This document shows, piece after piece, positions 1 to 12,327 of a DNA stretch of 64,000 nucleotides. The position numbers were made by a program, and so were the translations under genes. The notes beneath the pieces are model-generated. The model did no database searches. It saw nothing but the letters and a program-made list of their open reading frames with translations, and was not told the origin of the DNA. The stretch's first letter is position 1. The number at the start of each line of letters is the position of its first letter. Source of the DNA: Phoronis australis (taxonomy: Eukaryota; Phoronida; Phoronidae); contig NMRA01000591.1 in assembly GCA_002633005.1 (NCBI GenBank), positions 191,570 to 255,569 on the forward strand. Direction: 5' to 3'.

Positions 1-526
1 TAACAAAGTTTTAAACGCATGCTTAAGGCCACAACAGTCGATAAGATACAACGAAGCTGAGCTGTTTGTTTCTAGTGAACCACAGCTGAGCTGGTTGCGC
101 GTCCCAAGGCGTCACGAGAATTAAATGAACTGGTTCATTGAGTGAACTGTTTCATTTAGTGGTTAAGCCCTAAAAGGCTAACAGACCCGGCGCTGCTCTG
201 TTGTTAGATATTAAAAACGTCAATCCTTTCCAATTTTCTGAATCAAAATAATGCTCTGTAAACTCCAGCAACTCTCAGATGTTTGGAGGGGCGAAAAATT
301 CTTTCAAAGTCAAGCGTGAACTACGATTTTAGTGAATTGCACGGTAACATTGGGGAAAGACCATAAACCCGCCAAGAACCATGATCTGCAATCTGTAACA
401 TAAAGAGTGGGAGATTTTAGTTGATTTTTGCTTTTTATTTTTGAACATTGACGCCAATGATGCATTAGCAGGTGACAGAACGAGGATTGATTGAAATCAT
501 AGAAACAGGGTCGTCTAAGCTATATA
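1..526. other. Non-coding, nothing recognised
   Basis: No open frame of note, RNA gene or repeat array was seen here. It is AT-rich sequence like the rest of the non-coding DNA in the window. Confidence 0.4.
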
Positions 527-808
527 TCACGTGGGATGGACCGCTCTGATCGAAGCTATTGTCTGCGGGGGTCCTTTTGTATGTATTCGTTCGTCATACA
601 GCGGACATTTTGGGCACTTAGCAATTTCGAAATTCTCAATTATAGATGAAACGTTAAATACGTCAATTGTGCGCAAAAGTTCATGTTCAATACAAAACAG
701 TGCAAAGCTGAATGACTTTATCTGTCGAATGTTATTTCTGATCTCCATTGTGTTTTGAAAAAGATCGTTTGCCTCAACAGTAGCTGATTTTCGAAGTAGA
801 CGCGCCAT
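527..808 (-). CDS. Unrecognised 93-codon ORF, possible small gene or exon
   Basis: An ATG-initiated frame of 93 codons begins MARLLRKSATVEANDLFQNT and continues with an amphipathic, probably helical middle. A CPKC motif lies near the C-terminus. I do not recognise a family. The plus strand is also open across most of the interval, so chance is possible, and no splice signals or flanking exons were found to support it. A short dispersed repeat (874-921) lies just upstream of the start on this strand. Treat as hypothetical. Confidence 0.2.
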   Translation of the reverse strand: MARLLRKSATVEANDLFQNTMEIRNNIRQIKSFSFALFCIEHELLRTIDVFNVSSIIENFEIAKCPKCPLYDERIHTKGPPQTIASIRAVHPT

Positions 809-873
809 ATTGAAATTAGATATCTTGCCGGACGGCTATCAGCAAAGAGTTCAATAAACACCAACACTTCTCA

Positions 874-921
874 AGATTAGGTGAGATATTGCCATGTATT
901 TTAAATGAGAACACGTGTTTT
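874..921. repeat. Dispersed repeat fragment, copy 1
   Basis: This stretch (GTGAGATATTG, then GAGAACACGTG) matches 55288-55335 over about 48 bases with roughly 80-85% identity by eye. Two copies 54 kb apart suggest an interspersed repeat; the family is unknown. Confidence 0.5.
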
Positions 922-3900
922 TCCTTAAGCTTTAGGGAGGTTCTTGCGTATAACCTTGCCCTACTGAACTGTACCCAGGTCTTTGGTGGACATGTGTTTA
1001 GCGCAACCCCTAGCTCCCACGTGATGCGGATGTGAGATTTCAACGAAGTGGTACATACGACATTACTTTTCCTGCTGTCATAGCAACGGAAGTTTTTCAC
1101 TGATATGTCATGTGATGTGCAAATGACTTTCAGAAAAAGCAAAATTCTTGAAATATCCATGGGTGAACGACGTCATTTCCCATAGGTTTTCCACAGCGAA
1201 GATGAGTCCGCGATTGCATAGTCAGTGACAGTGCCGGACTGTTAAGTTGAGCATTTCAATTTCAGCCGATGTCAAAGTGCTAAAATAAATTTGCAGTCTT
1301 GGCCTAATTAAGTAATTATATGGCTGACTGGGGGATTTCGTCCTCTGTTTTTAAATTAGAGAACCTTTGCAGTGGTAATTTTTCGTTCCACCAATCAGAG
1401 TTGGGATCGAGCGGAAATCATTTTCTCGCTCTCATTACTATAGAGAGCGCCAATAGAAAAGTCCGACTCCAGACATTTGTAGATTAATGCATTTGGCCTC
1501 CACTAGACCGTTTACTTTTTCGGCTGCAAATGTGACTACCTAGATCGATTTTCAGCAGTTCACAAAACAGTACTAACTCGTCATCAAGACTTTCCTCCAT
1601 GTCCTGAGGACATTTGATGATGAGGGAAGTAGAGACTATTGTAATTTCGCCAACTTATAAAGTTTGCAGCTTTTGATGTGAACATAGTGAATGAAAGTGG
1701 TTTCAGGTGCAATGGGCTCAGCTGAGTGGATTGCGCTCGGCCCATGTAACGTGCATAAGAGGAGGTGCTCTATTTTTAGGTTGAACTTTTTCACCTCAAA
1801 CATTTGGTCCGGTTTGTGCTAGAGCTGTGTCTCTTCACGTAGTGGACGTTGGCTTGTAACCAGTGCTGCTGCGGCGGGTGACGAGACAGCGTGTACATTC
1901 GGCAACACTTATGAGAGGCTCGGGCTCTTGACAATTATGATACCAAGAACGTTATCCTTGTAAAATTTATACACTATGTGAAAATTCAAAATTTGCAGAT
2001 TCTGCTGATCTGTATTTTAACAAAATTCAATTTGTAAATTCAAGAATAGTTAAGAAACAAGGAATGCCTTACGCTTTGGAGAGTCTCTGTAGCTTTAGTG
2101 ACCAGCAGTTTTTGAGTTCCTGCTTAAGCCTTGAGCACTACTGCGACACCTACAGGACAATTGAATATAACTGGCACTGCAGCACACATCCTTGACTTTT
2201 CACATATTGAAAGTGGCGGGCCCCAACACAAACTGTCCAAGTCGGGGGTTAGCATCATCTGAGGTCAATGCTTCCACGTAGGTATGGGTCGCGGTAACGG
2301 CAACATTCCCGCAGCCCATACTAACTCAAGAAAATAAAACTTGTCGTTGGAAATAGGAACTTAGTTAATAAAAAACTAATCCTAATTAGCAAATTCAACG
2401 CTATTAATAAAAATTCAATCTTAATTGGTAAATTTAACACCAGTTAAAATTGTGCCGTTTACTAACGAAGTCAATCTTGTTGCAAAGATCCATTGTTTTT
2501 AAAATCAATTGTGTCGACTAAAATTTGATTTTCGTGAACCGATTGATTTGTAGAAGTTAGGTTTGATTTTTGCGAATTATGTTTGAGTTTTCTATGAATT
2601 ATTTTTTTTGCCCTTTCCGCCGCCCATATATGATCGTAGAATCACGGAGCCGTCATTGTATTGATGCCTCTAATAATGCTGTGAGGGCTCTGCCGCAAAA
2701 TGACATGGTCAGTAGCATATGCAAGGTTGTTAATCCAGCACCGCCTCTAGGAATGTTTAGCACGACGCCTTTTTTGACGGCACTATGACGTTTTGGATCC
2801 AGTGTGACGACATTTCCATTCTTATTTCCGACTCCAAATTGCGTCATTCACTGCCATGACACGTCATCACTAAACAAACGAGTAAACATAACTTCTTTGG
2901 GATGGATACAATTGTCCTGTGCCTCATAGTGTCGAATTCTGTTTCTCGTGTTAGCTACCGCGTTTTTAGAGTTCCTGGGCAGATTTTCATAAAATTTAGA
3001 AAGTATGTGTAATAGGGAAACAATGGGACCTTCCTGTTTTGTATTGTATGGCATATTTTACGTGACCTAATTGTCATTTTATGGTCCTAATAAATACTAG
3101 TGTGTCTCTCAAACCCTTGCACAATCTTTGTGAATTGTGAGAAGTGCATTGTTACAGACATTTAGGTGCTGCTATTAAGTACTTAGCCACATGTAGAATT
3201 ACGGGCTAAAATCCCGCTACAGTCATGAACAAAACGTGAAAGTTTATGCCTGCGCCTCCCAGAGAGTACATTTTTGGAATACGAATCGTCGAATACAGAG
3301 TTCAGAAAACGTCACGAGTGCAATCAACTACTCGGAAAGTTAGCAGTTGATTTTAGACAGGTGCTGCCTTTTCACTCGTATTTGGAAACTAGCATGAAGT
3401 GACTGCTGCCGGTATGTCATCCACACGTATGCTACGGCCTCTATTTTGGATGACCAGTATACCAGAATCCTTTGCATGTATGACATTATATGTCCAATAC
3501 AGTTGGTTCATAATTTGCACATTTTCCAGAAAACTCGTATTTTTCAGTTTAAGCTGTATATGTATACCGGAAATATCACGATGGAGAATATTGTGAGGCT
3601 CATTTTATGACAATAAAAACCCTACCATGATTTCCGTTTTCAGCCAGATAAATACGGCGAAGTGCAGACTAGATCTAATGAAAAACTTCAAAGATATAGT
3701 CCATAAATATCGAGTCGCAGTACATCTAGATGCTAAAACGGCAAATTTCAACTTATATTGTCAATGACGGGGTCTGAAAGGTGTTATCATTTTTATTTGT
3801 ATTTCTGAAAGTTCAGACAAGAGTGAACTACTTACCACATAACTTGGGCACTTCTTGACAGTTGTTCATATTGTGCCCTCTTCAAACCTCCATGTGTTGT

Positions 3901-4049
3901 CAAGGAAACGTACTTTTCTTATCCGTATACGGACTGATATGAGTCAAATAAATGATTTATCTCTACAACTGTTTCAATATTTGTCTACTCTGCTGTACTG
4001 ATGTTTCAGTTTTAAATAACTATAATTAGTTCCAAAATGATAAACTGCT
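922..4049. other. Non-coding region upstream of the opsin, no gene recognised
   Basis: Several short frames exist, including two consecutive minus-strand ones at 2653-2847 and 2848-3054, but none has a recognised domain or convincing splice signals. Two small features are visible: a near-perfect palindrome around ATGTCCTGAGGACAT at about 1599-1613, and an AT-rich stretch of repeated TTAATAAAAA / CAATCTTAATTGG-like units at about 2330-2450. Confidence 0.4.
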
Positions 4050-6130
4050 GTACTTTCAAAGTTCTGATTTTTGACGAAAGTAGAATTTTACGTAACGGTG
4101 AATGTAAAAAATGAAAGCGCTCCGAGGAGCGAAACTTGGCGAAATTAACCAAAAAGATGACGATAAAGATGATGAAAAAGATGACTAATATGACGACGAT
4201 GGTGGCGAGGATGAACAAAAGAAGTAATAATAACATACACATGACGAACGTAGAAGTCCAAATCAATAAGAAAAGGGATACAGTCTTGAGCGACACTTGG
4301 CGAAATTAACGGAAAAGACAACGACGGAGATGATGACGAAGATGATAATGATGATGATGACGAATATGATGATGGTGGTAGCGATGATGAACAACATCAA
4401 AACATTCATATGACGAACTTAGATGTCATAAATCAATAAGAAATAGGCTACAGTCTAGTTCAACAGAAGATAAACCAACATCAAGGCAGCAAGAGCGCTC
4501 AACAAAGGAACAGCGTTATCAGAAAATCTCAAATAACTCAAAAAGTAGACGTCTTAGCGAAAAATGGAAAACATCTCCCGAAAGCCCGTTCAAAATTCTA
4601 TCTTAACTGATGGTATCGTCTAATTCCGGAAATTTTTCGAAAACAAATGAAATTTTGCGTTTTTTTTAAGAAATTCAAAGTCAAATAACTCGAAAACGGT
4701 AAGTCTTTGAACCTTAAAATGAAAACAAAATGGCTGCCACAGCCGCCATCTTGGATCCGATTTTGACGAAAAACAATAGGCTTCCAGTACTTCTGGAAGT
4801 ACGTGTTATGTGTAAATTTCGTGATGATTGGACGAAAATTGCGACCTGTATCGTGCGAACAAACAAAAAAAATGAAAGCGCTCCGAGGAGCGAACCTTGG
4901 CGAAATTAACCAAAAATATGACGATAAAGATGATGACGAAGATGACGAATATGACGAAGATGGTGGCGAGGATGAACAAAAGAAGTAATAATGACATACA
5001 CATGACGAACGTAGAAGTCCGAAATCAGAAAGAAAAAGACTAGTCTTGAGCGGCACTTGGTGAAATTAAGGAAAAGACGGAGATGATGACGAAGATGATG
5101 ACGATGATGACGAATATGATGATGGTGGTGGCGATGATGAACAACATCACAACATTCATTTGACGAACTTAGATGTCATAAATCAATAAGAAATAGGCTA
5201 CAGTCTAGTTCAATAGAAGATAAACCAACATCAATGCAGCAAGAGCGCTCAACAAAGGAACAGCGTTATTATAAAATCTCAAATAACTCAAAAAGTAGAC
5301 GTCCTAGCGAAAAATGGAAAACATCTTCTGAAAGCCCGTTTGAAATTCTATTTAAACTGATGGTATCGCCTAATTCCGTAAATTTTTCGAAAAAAATGAA
5401 ATTTTGCGTTTTTTTAGAAATTTAAAGTCAGATAGCTCAAAAACGGTAAGTCTGAGAAAAAATTGTTATAATTCGTTTGAAAGAATATACCTTAGAGGAT
5501 CCACATGCAAAAATTCACGTCATATTCTGCTCTCGTTTAAATGGCACCCAAGTACGACTGAAAATAGGTCAACATACGTTAGAACCGCCATCTTGAAAGC
5601 AACTTCCGGTTTTTTGGCTTTGTATACTAGCATGTCATAAGAAACTAATACTTGTAAACATGCGAAGGAATTGGTCCCATAATGCGCCCTCTACGGGAGA
5701 AAAAGTTTTTAGCCCAAAATCGAGGTGCGCATGCGCGATTGCCGATATTTCCGCCATCTTTAACCGGAAGTAAACAATTTCCAGCATATATGTAGTGCAC
5801 ATCCGGGCCATTCATTGTGCTGATTTTCAGCTCTGTACGTAAAAAATTGTAGCCTCCAGAAGCCTTTGAATCTTAAAATGAAAACAAAATGGCCGCCACA
5901 GCCGCCATCTTGGATCCAATTTTGACGAAAAACAATAGGCTTTCAGTACTTACGGAAGTACGTGTTATGTGTAAATTTCGCGAAAATTGCGACCTGTATC
6001 GTGCAAACAAACAAAAAAAAACTTAGTGGGAGAGCAACATACTTGCCGAAATTTATTTCGCCAAGTAACAAACTTAGTGACAGAGCAGCATACTTGGCGA
6101 AATTTTTATACAAACTTAGTGGAAGAGCAA
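4050..6130. repeat. Tandem segmental repeat with acidic low-complexity GATGAC runs
   Basis: A block near 4107-4680 recurs near 4870-5425, an offset of about 760 bp. Each block contains two GATGAC/GACGAA-rich stretches followed by the same trailing sequence. A sub-block near 4719-4860 recurs near 5878-6005. At 6030-6130 three shorter units share ACTTAGTG and TTGGCGAAATTT. The GATGAC runs read as Asp/Glu-rich peptides in one frame, but each frame ends in a stop and the DNA repeats at a period unrelated to the frame. This is repetitive DNA rather than a gene. Confidence 0.8.
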
Positions 6131-7138
6131 TGTATTTTCGTTCTGCTCACTCCGACCCCTTTGACTGGTGAGCCGTCGTTGCTATCGTGGAGTGACACGC
6201 ATGCATGGCAAGTAATGATTACTGAAAATACTGCGGCTGCTTATATCTCTACTATATATATATGCGTTTCACTGGTAATGCCTTAAGACAAGTCCGTGAA
6301 ATTACATAAACACTCATTTTGTCACAATGCTGTTAAGCCTATCTGCTCCTTTTCAATCTATTCATTAATTACAGTACATGGCGTTTTCGATTTTCTGCTG
6401 TTCCTATGTAGCACTTCATTTTCCACCGACTCAAAGCTCTAGAGGAAAGTTTTAGATGAAAATTTCCTTATCTGCCAGGTTGAATGTACTCTCAGCGTAA
6501 GCGCCATTAAATGAAAAACGTTAGCTTTGTAACCCCATGATCGTCCACTGACTGTTTGACGACTAGGTTAAAGCCAATTTAGACTCAATTTAGATAAATG
6601 TACACAAGGCAAAAGTTGAATGACTGACTATCACATTACTAACTTAAGCCACAGCGTGCAGGTGTACCCCTATAGGTGCATAATTGTTTGCAAATTCGTT
6701 TTGAAATCTCGAACCAACTGATTCAATTCTTTGTATCTCTAATAAAGACAGGGCTGTTTTGTTTAACCCGACATTGATTAATCCAAACCATAAGTAAATA
6801 ATTTAAAAGGGGAGTTGTTATTTTGGCCTTGGAATCAAACTGGGAACAAATTTATTTAAGCGAGGATCAGATTAGTTACTTCCGTTTTTGAAATTTCATT
6901 GCAGGAGTGAATAGTTTATCACCGTTTTTTAGAGTTCTGATTCGCTACAAATGCTAAACAAAGTTCTGAAATGTCACAATAATCACTGGAAATGTTATTT
7001 CTGGAAACAAACAGCTGATCCAAGGAAACAAAACACACTGCAATATTAAAAGTGCATATTAGGTAGAGGTCGCAGTGCGCCAAACTACTGTTCTCACGAC
7101 TAAGCAAAAAGACACAACGTTGTTTCTGCTTGTTACAG
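6131..7138. other. Non-coding upstream of opsin exon A; missing first exon not found
   Basis: The opsin start codon must lie upstream of 7139, because the open frame there has no in-frame ATG and closes at a TAG near 7060. I found no convincing N-terminal exon (ATG, Asn-glycosylation site, phase-1 donor) in this interval or in the first 6 kb. Confidence 0.4.
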
Positions 7139-7345
7139 CACTTAGTTACGGTTTGTTCTCTATTGCAGGATGTCTTGCGTTCATCCTTAACACGGCAATT
7201 ATTGTCCGAGTTCTACGCCTGCGAAAACCCATTTATTTCGACAAACAATCGTGCAGTTTAGCTGTCTCAGACCTCTTGGAAACGAGTCTGTTTCTTCTGG
7301 AGATCCCCTGTCGTCTTGTTCACGGCTGGATGTACACAGACATAG
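7139..7345 (+). CDS. Opsin, exon A (TM1-TM2)
   Basis: First recognised exon of a retinal-binding rhodopsin-type receptor. It encodes TM1, with the conserved Asn of helix 1 in FILNTAII, then the LRKP loop, then TM2 with SLAVSDL (the LAxxD motif), ending at HGWMYTDI just before the helix-3 cysteine. The donor is ATAG|GTATAA at 7345/7346, leaving phase 1. The acceptor I prefer is the pyrimidine-rich TTTCTGCTTGTTACAG ending at 7138. The frame stays open upstream to about 7063, so an acceptor near 7074 cannot be excluded. There is no in-frame ATG, so the start and N-terminal tail come from an unseen upstream exon. An 11.5-kb intron follows. Confidence 0.9.
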
Positions 7346-7603
7346 GTATAACGAAGTTAATTACTCCTTTGATTAGTGCGGCTTTTTGTCACTTTGCTGT
7401 AACTGACAACAGCTGCTCCCATTATTTTCAGAACAATGCTATCACGAAGCAGTAGAACTGATGCGCAGAGATGTTCCAATGTTATTTGGAAAAAGTGCTT
7501 AATTCATGTAACCATTTTATGTGCCCACATAGACATTTTATGTGGTTGCATATCGCCCTCTTATCTGTCGAGGCATGCGGCGTCCCTCGTCCGGCTTGCA
7601 ATT

Positions 7604-7606
7604 TGT

Positions 7607-7654
<48 letters not shown>

Positions 7655-7666
7655 TGTGTTTCTGCA
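7604..7666. repeat. TG dinucleotide microsatellite
   Basis: About 60 bases of near-perfect (TG)n, interrupted by a few TTTG units, lie in opsin intron 1. The Cys/Val-rich and Thr/His-rich open frames over it on both strands are artefacts of the repeat. Confidence 0.95.
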
Positions 7667-7849
7667 CGAATACGTGATTGATGTGACCACGAATGACGTC
7701 AACATTTGGACTGATCCTACGTAGTCTAGTAGCCAGGAATAGGCACCATGAAATTCTTGGTGGTTTAAGGTTTTTCGTTTGTTTCGGGCCAAGGTGCGCC
7801 TCGTGAAGCATTTTACCTGGGTTGTAAACTTGAAAAACCTGCGCATTTT

Positions 7850-8480
7850 TCAATTATGTAAATTAACTCCAACGTTAAGCAAAATTCTTTTTCTGCTCAT
7901 AACTTCCATACCAAGCATTGCAAGTCGATTAGTTTGATGTTTTCAGTTATGTTTCTATGGTCAGTGAATATAATGGAGCTAGTTTGGAGGTGTATACATC
8001 AATAATTTACATAAACTATGCACATTGAGGCAGCCTTGATGAAAATTCTTCTTGTGCTCAAAGCTATGGCATCAGCAACTAAAGACAATTTATATTGTTT
8101 GTTACACGCATGTTTGGACAGTGAATTGATTGGAGCTACTCTGACAAGTGATGCGTAGAAAATTTGCATAAATTTTGTAAATTGAGGCAGCCATTATTAA
8201 AAATTTTATTTGTGCTTTTCATGGCTGTAGTATCACAAGTAAATTATATTGTTAATTGTACCCTTGTTTCCGTAATCAATTAATTTAGTGAATTAAGTTC
8301 ACAGGTTGTTGCATGACCAATGCTTATAATTTATGCCTATAAGAGACACAATAACTTTAAACTTCTGTTTCTGCTCATAACTTCATTACGGTGCGCTACA
8401 TGTAGATTATTCTACACCGGGTTCTTACGAATGACCGCATTAATTATAAAAAACGTCTTTCTAAAAGTATTCATAACGGG
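7850..8480. repeat. Degenerate tandem array, period about 156 bp, four units
   Basis: Related units start near 7852, 8006, 8162 and 8326. Two share CATAAACT/CATAAATTT followed by TTGAGGCAGCC, and two share TTTCTGCTCATAACTTC. Identity by eye is moderate (roughly 65-75%), so this is an old satellite-like array or an internally repeated element. Confidence 0.6.
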
Positions 8481-9569
8481 ACTTCAGTATCTTCTATATA
8501 ACAAAATCTGAAGCAGACAACGTGGTTCAGTTGACAGCATCGATTTGTGGCGTTCATAATTTGACCCAAGACGCAGGTGCTGTCTTGCAGTGTGAAGGCA
8601 CACATTGCATTAACGAAATTTAGGAATACGGTTTAGGAATCTATATGGAGGTACTAAAATTATCAGATGCAGGTCCCTATTAATTAATAATTAGCTTTTC
8701 ACTCAGGTTCTTAACTCATGCCTTCATTTCAATTTTAAAGAGAGTCGTTAAATGAAGTCACACTGTTTTTTTCGAGTTTCAGGAAGTAGATATTTGTTAT
8801 TCTCCCAGCCGGCGTCTGTTCATCCACTGGAAGTCTTCTTCAAAATCCCACTCTCGTTTCTAAGCCCTGGTTCAATCTCATGGAAGCTCAGCAGAAAAGA
8901 CGAGTCTTTCATGAAAAGCTTGCGTAAACAAGGTTCTTGTTTTGCCAGAAAACGTAAAATCAAACGATGTAATCATTAATGCTATGAAATCATTCCATAT
9001 CAGGCACCTAAGACATAGAAAAACACAAGAGTGGCGACAGTCAGTGAAGTTGTGACCAAAATGCTTAATAAATAAATTAGGTTACTGGTAGGTACCTCTT
9101 AAAATGGCCTACATAGGCTTTTTCAACGCAAAACATTGCTGCACACCACCTGTCAGAGCAGAAAAAATTATTTGATCCCAGCAGAGCAGCAAGTAAATTG
9201 GTATGTATTCCTTTACGTCTCTTGTTATTGTAAACTCCAGAGCACCGGAGGAAGTCCTTTGTATGACTAATTTTTGCTTGTGCAATTTTTAAAAACTAAA
9301 AGATGTCTTTAGAAACAACAAAGTCAGTAAATTAATAATTTGTTTTATTTACATTCACATTGAAACCCAACTGTCTAACTTTGACACCTCGAATTTTTTG
9401 GATGACACTGTAAATTTAAACGCTTGTACAAATACTTGGTGTTGAAAAGCCACGATTTAGTTTAAATGTTGAGCAACTTATTTACTTGATTTTATAACTG
9501 CCTTTGAAACATTTGATACTTTCATAGAAAAATCAAGAAAATAAATCGTGTATCCAGCATTTTCAATGC

Positions 9570-9722
9570 CTGTGTCAAGTTTAGGGATTCGAATTTGGTG
9601 ATTTGGTGGATGCTGGGCCGGGACTGGAGTTTAGAGTGATTGTAACTGGAACGTAGAAGCGCATGCTGAGACGGTGTTTCAGCCCCTTGGTGACATGGTG
9701 GTAATTGACTGAACGCTGTCCT
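9570..9722 (-). CDS. Possible exon on the minus strand, unknown gene
   Basis: Reading the minus strand, a strong acceptor (GTTTTGTTTTTCCACAG) at about 9723 precedes about 150 bases that are GC-richer than the surroundings and open in two frames. One frame starts QRSVNYHHVTKGLKHR and reaches a stop after about 45 codons; the other begins TAFSQLPPCHQG and continues to about 9522. AATAAA occurs on the minus strand near 9346, so a terminal exon is conceivable. No domain is recognised and no partner exon was found, so this may be chance. Confidence 0.22.
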
Positions 9723-10557
9723 GTGGAAAAACAAAACCTACATGAATCGCGGAAAAATTTAATAACTTGCATTTGATTTACATGCATAATTTGTACCTGC
9801 GTTACTTGTATCTGTTAGGGGGAGTATATAAAATAAATAATGGCACCTGCAGTTTCATGAGTTTCATATATTTATGATGTTATATCTAGCAAACTGATTT
9901 GATTAAATTGATTGACCTCGAAAACATGGGTGTAAATATCAAGGTGTTTTACATGAAGGGCCTCTTATGGCAGTCACGAGTACTAACAGAATTTGTATTA
10001 CTGTGGCCATTATTTGCATAAATTGTGCAAGTTTGTCATGCATCAGCTTGCACGCTGAATTATTTAAATTAAATAACCATAGAAACAATATATAAAATAT
10101 CCACGTAATTTACCTGTTTTACTTATTATCCTAACGCAAGTAGGTTTTTGAAAGTTAGAAAATTTAACTTGCCTAAATCATGCAAATTCACTATAAATCC
10201 ACTTGCAAAACCAGCCCCATTGAATTCAATGATCTTGCAAACATAGGCAAAAATAATATACCCGTGGTACTTGGAAAGGGTGTTATAAGCAAAAACAAAT
10301 TTTTGCTTAATGGCGGCTTAATTTGCATATTTGACGACGTTCGAAGTTTCACAACCCATCTAAAATGATTCGTGGGAGCACTTCTAAATTAAACATTAAA
10401 AAGATTATACTACCACGAGTTTTTATGGAGACCCTAAGGGTGGCCACTAGGCTATGTCACTGGGTCTCCTTAACAATGGTAGCTATGTGTACGCTTACCT
10501 CTGTATCTTTCGAGTTTTTAGACACTAAGGTTTCATGAAGTTTTGCAAGTAAACATG

Positions 10558-11270
10558 TTTTGTCGGAATGTCGACTGCCAATGTTGTAGTTGTATTGTTT
10601 TGTTTTGTTATTATGATTGATTGTCATGACCCCTGATTAGTACAGTGATGATGTAATTTGTTTACTACAGAATAATATGGAACTTTCTAGAAGACTCTAG
10701 CATGACAGTGATTAATGCAGTCTGGAATATTCTAGAATACATGTTTGTCATGCTATGAACATTCCCATTAAATAAGATTGGTTCTAACCCCAGTGGTTAA
10801 GGTAAACGGTGGAGTATGGAAAATTGAACTAGACCGTATTTATCCACCTTGGCTGAGTCGCGCTCGGCTCACGATCAAAGGGATGCCGCCAAGCTGCTCT
10901 AGTCATCGAGTCACGAGCGAGGATAATTGGCTTCGCTCATGCGGATATGATCAGCTGATTACAATCTAGCTAGCAGACTGTACTTTTTATGGAGAGAGTT
11001 TTACGTAGTTTTTACTGCAATATTTGAAAAGAGGAGCGAAACCAAATATGAGTACAACTTTGAATTTTTCAAATCGGCCCAGGATAAGAGATTTTGCAAC
11101 ACAGCAACACTCACGATTACTTTCATTCGGCGCGCACTAATACAAAAGTATAGGACCCAAGTTATTTGGATTTTGGAACACATGCATTGCAATATTCAAA
11201 ATACGTTTATTATGAATCTTACAAGCTGTAAAACGACGTTGTTAATTTCTCCCACACAAGGGGAAAAACG
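10558..11270 (+). repeat. 5' LTR of the Gmr1-like element
   Basis: From 10558 to about 10750 it parallels the 3' LTR: shared ATGACCCCTGA, TTGTTTACTACAGAATA, GGAACTTTCTAGA and TAATGCAGTCTGGAATATTC. The 3' end CCCACACAAGGGGAAAAAC parallels 17860-17879. The middle (about 10790-11230) does not resemble the 3' LTR, so one copy was replaced or rearranged. TGGCAACTGGGGGACC at 11271 is in the usual place for a primer-binding site; I could not assign its tRNA. Confidence 0.75.
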
Positions 11271-11350
11271 TGGCAACTGGGGGACCCGCAAGGAGTTTAC
11301 TGACGATAACAAGGTGTGATAAAGTGGACTGTTCGAATTATCGACTCACT

Positions 11351-12320
11351 ATGAAGACAAGATCTCAACTAAGAGATTTGATGGCCCTCGGACAAGAAAT
11401 GGGTCTGCAAGGAGACAATCTCAAACAGATTATTGAACAACAACAAGCTGAGTCTCGTGCTGAGGCTGAAGCTGAGGCGGAGGAGAGAAGGCAGGCGCAA
11501 GAGGATGAGGCGGAGGAGAGAAGGCAGGCGCAAGAGGATGAGGCGGATTAGAGAAGGCAAGCTCGTGCGGCTGAAGGAAGGGCGCTTGAGGCCGAGGAGA
11601 GGAGGCAAGCCAGCGAAGCTGAACAGCAGATGGAGAGAGAAAAAATGGAACACGAGAGGGCGCTAACAGCACTTAAAGCTGAACATGTTGCAGCAGAAGG
11701 TAACCATACTAGGCCAACTGATGGCGTAAAACCGATGCTACCCAAGTTTGATGAAAAGCAGGACGGTATGGACAACTTCCTGGAAAGGTTTGAAAGATAT
11801 GCAGAGAGCCAAGGTTGGACCCAGAGTGAATGGGCAAGTAGTCTCAGTCTCCTGTTAACAGGTAAAGGCCTGCAGGTTTATACCAGCCTCCCAATGGCTT
11901 ATGCACTAGTTTATGCTACACTCAAGAGAGCCTTGCTGAAGAGTTATGAACTGACTGAAGAGGGTTTTGGCAGACAGTTCCGGGAAGCGAGGGCTGAGGA
12001 GGGCGAGACAACATTCCAGTTCGTGGCACGCATACAGCGTTACCTAGACAGGTGGATCGACGTGTCCGACTGTGGCAAAGACTTTGCTGAGTTGAGAGAC
12101 TTGTTACTGCGGGACCAGTACGTTAACACCTGTACTAAGGACTTGGCCTTGTTCCTGCGAGAGCGGACAACCAAGACTGTGCCAGAGATGGTGAGTTTAG
12201 CAGAGACATATATTGAGTCTCATGGAGTGGATATAACGAGCACCCTGTGGAAAAATCCCAACAACGACCAGTCAAGACTGACAACCAGAGAGTCGACCAG
12301 AAGAAAACTGACCTCGCAGA
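11351..12320 (+). pseudogene. gag of the Gmr1-like element, one nonsense codon
   Basis: The frame starts at ATG 11351 (MKTRSQLRDLMALGQEMGL). It runs through an Ala/Glu/Arg/Gln-rich predicted coiled coil made of repeated EAEERRQAQED units, and on into a capsid-like helical region with PKFDEKQDGMDNFLERFERY. A TAG at 11549-11551 interrupts the coiled coil; the frame downstream is unchanged, so it is a single nonsense mutation or a misread base in a repeat. The nucleocapsid zinc knuckle lies just downstream in another frame, so a frameshift occurred near 12250-12290. In the intact family gag packages element RNA into cytoplasmic particles. Confidence 0.8.
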
Positions 12321-12327
12321 GGAAAGG

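Noticed and set aside
2653-3054. Two adjacent minus-strand frames (64 and 68 codons) that might form one old gene
   Set aside because: They are in the same region and orientation, but I recognise no domain and see no splice signal; too weak to annotate.
4598-5056. 152-codon minus-strand frame rich in Ser/Phe and the overlapping acidic plus frame 4803-4988
   Set aside because: Both are products of the GATGAC-rich tandem repeat; no domain, and similar short frames recur at each repeat copy.
7346-7455. Extension of the opsin frame beyond the donor at 7345
   Set aside because: The frame stays open to 7455 but no longer resembles an opsin; joining to 18881 restores the helix-3 Cys at the right spacing.
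7436-7853. Open frames rich in Val-Cys or Thr-His on both strands
   Set aside because: They are translations of the TG/CA microsatellite.
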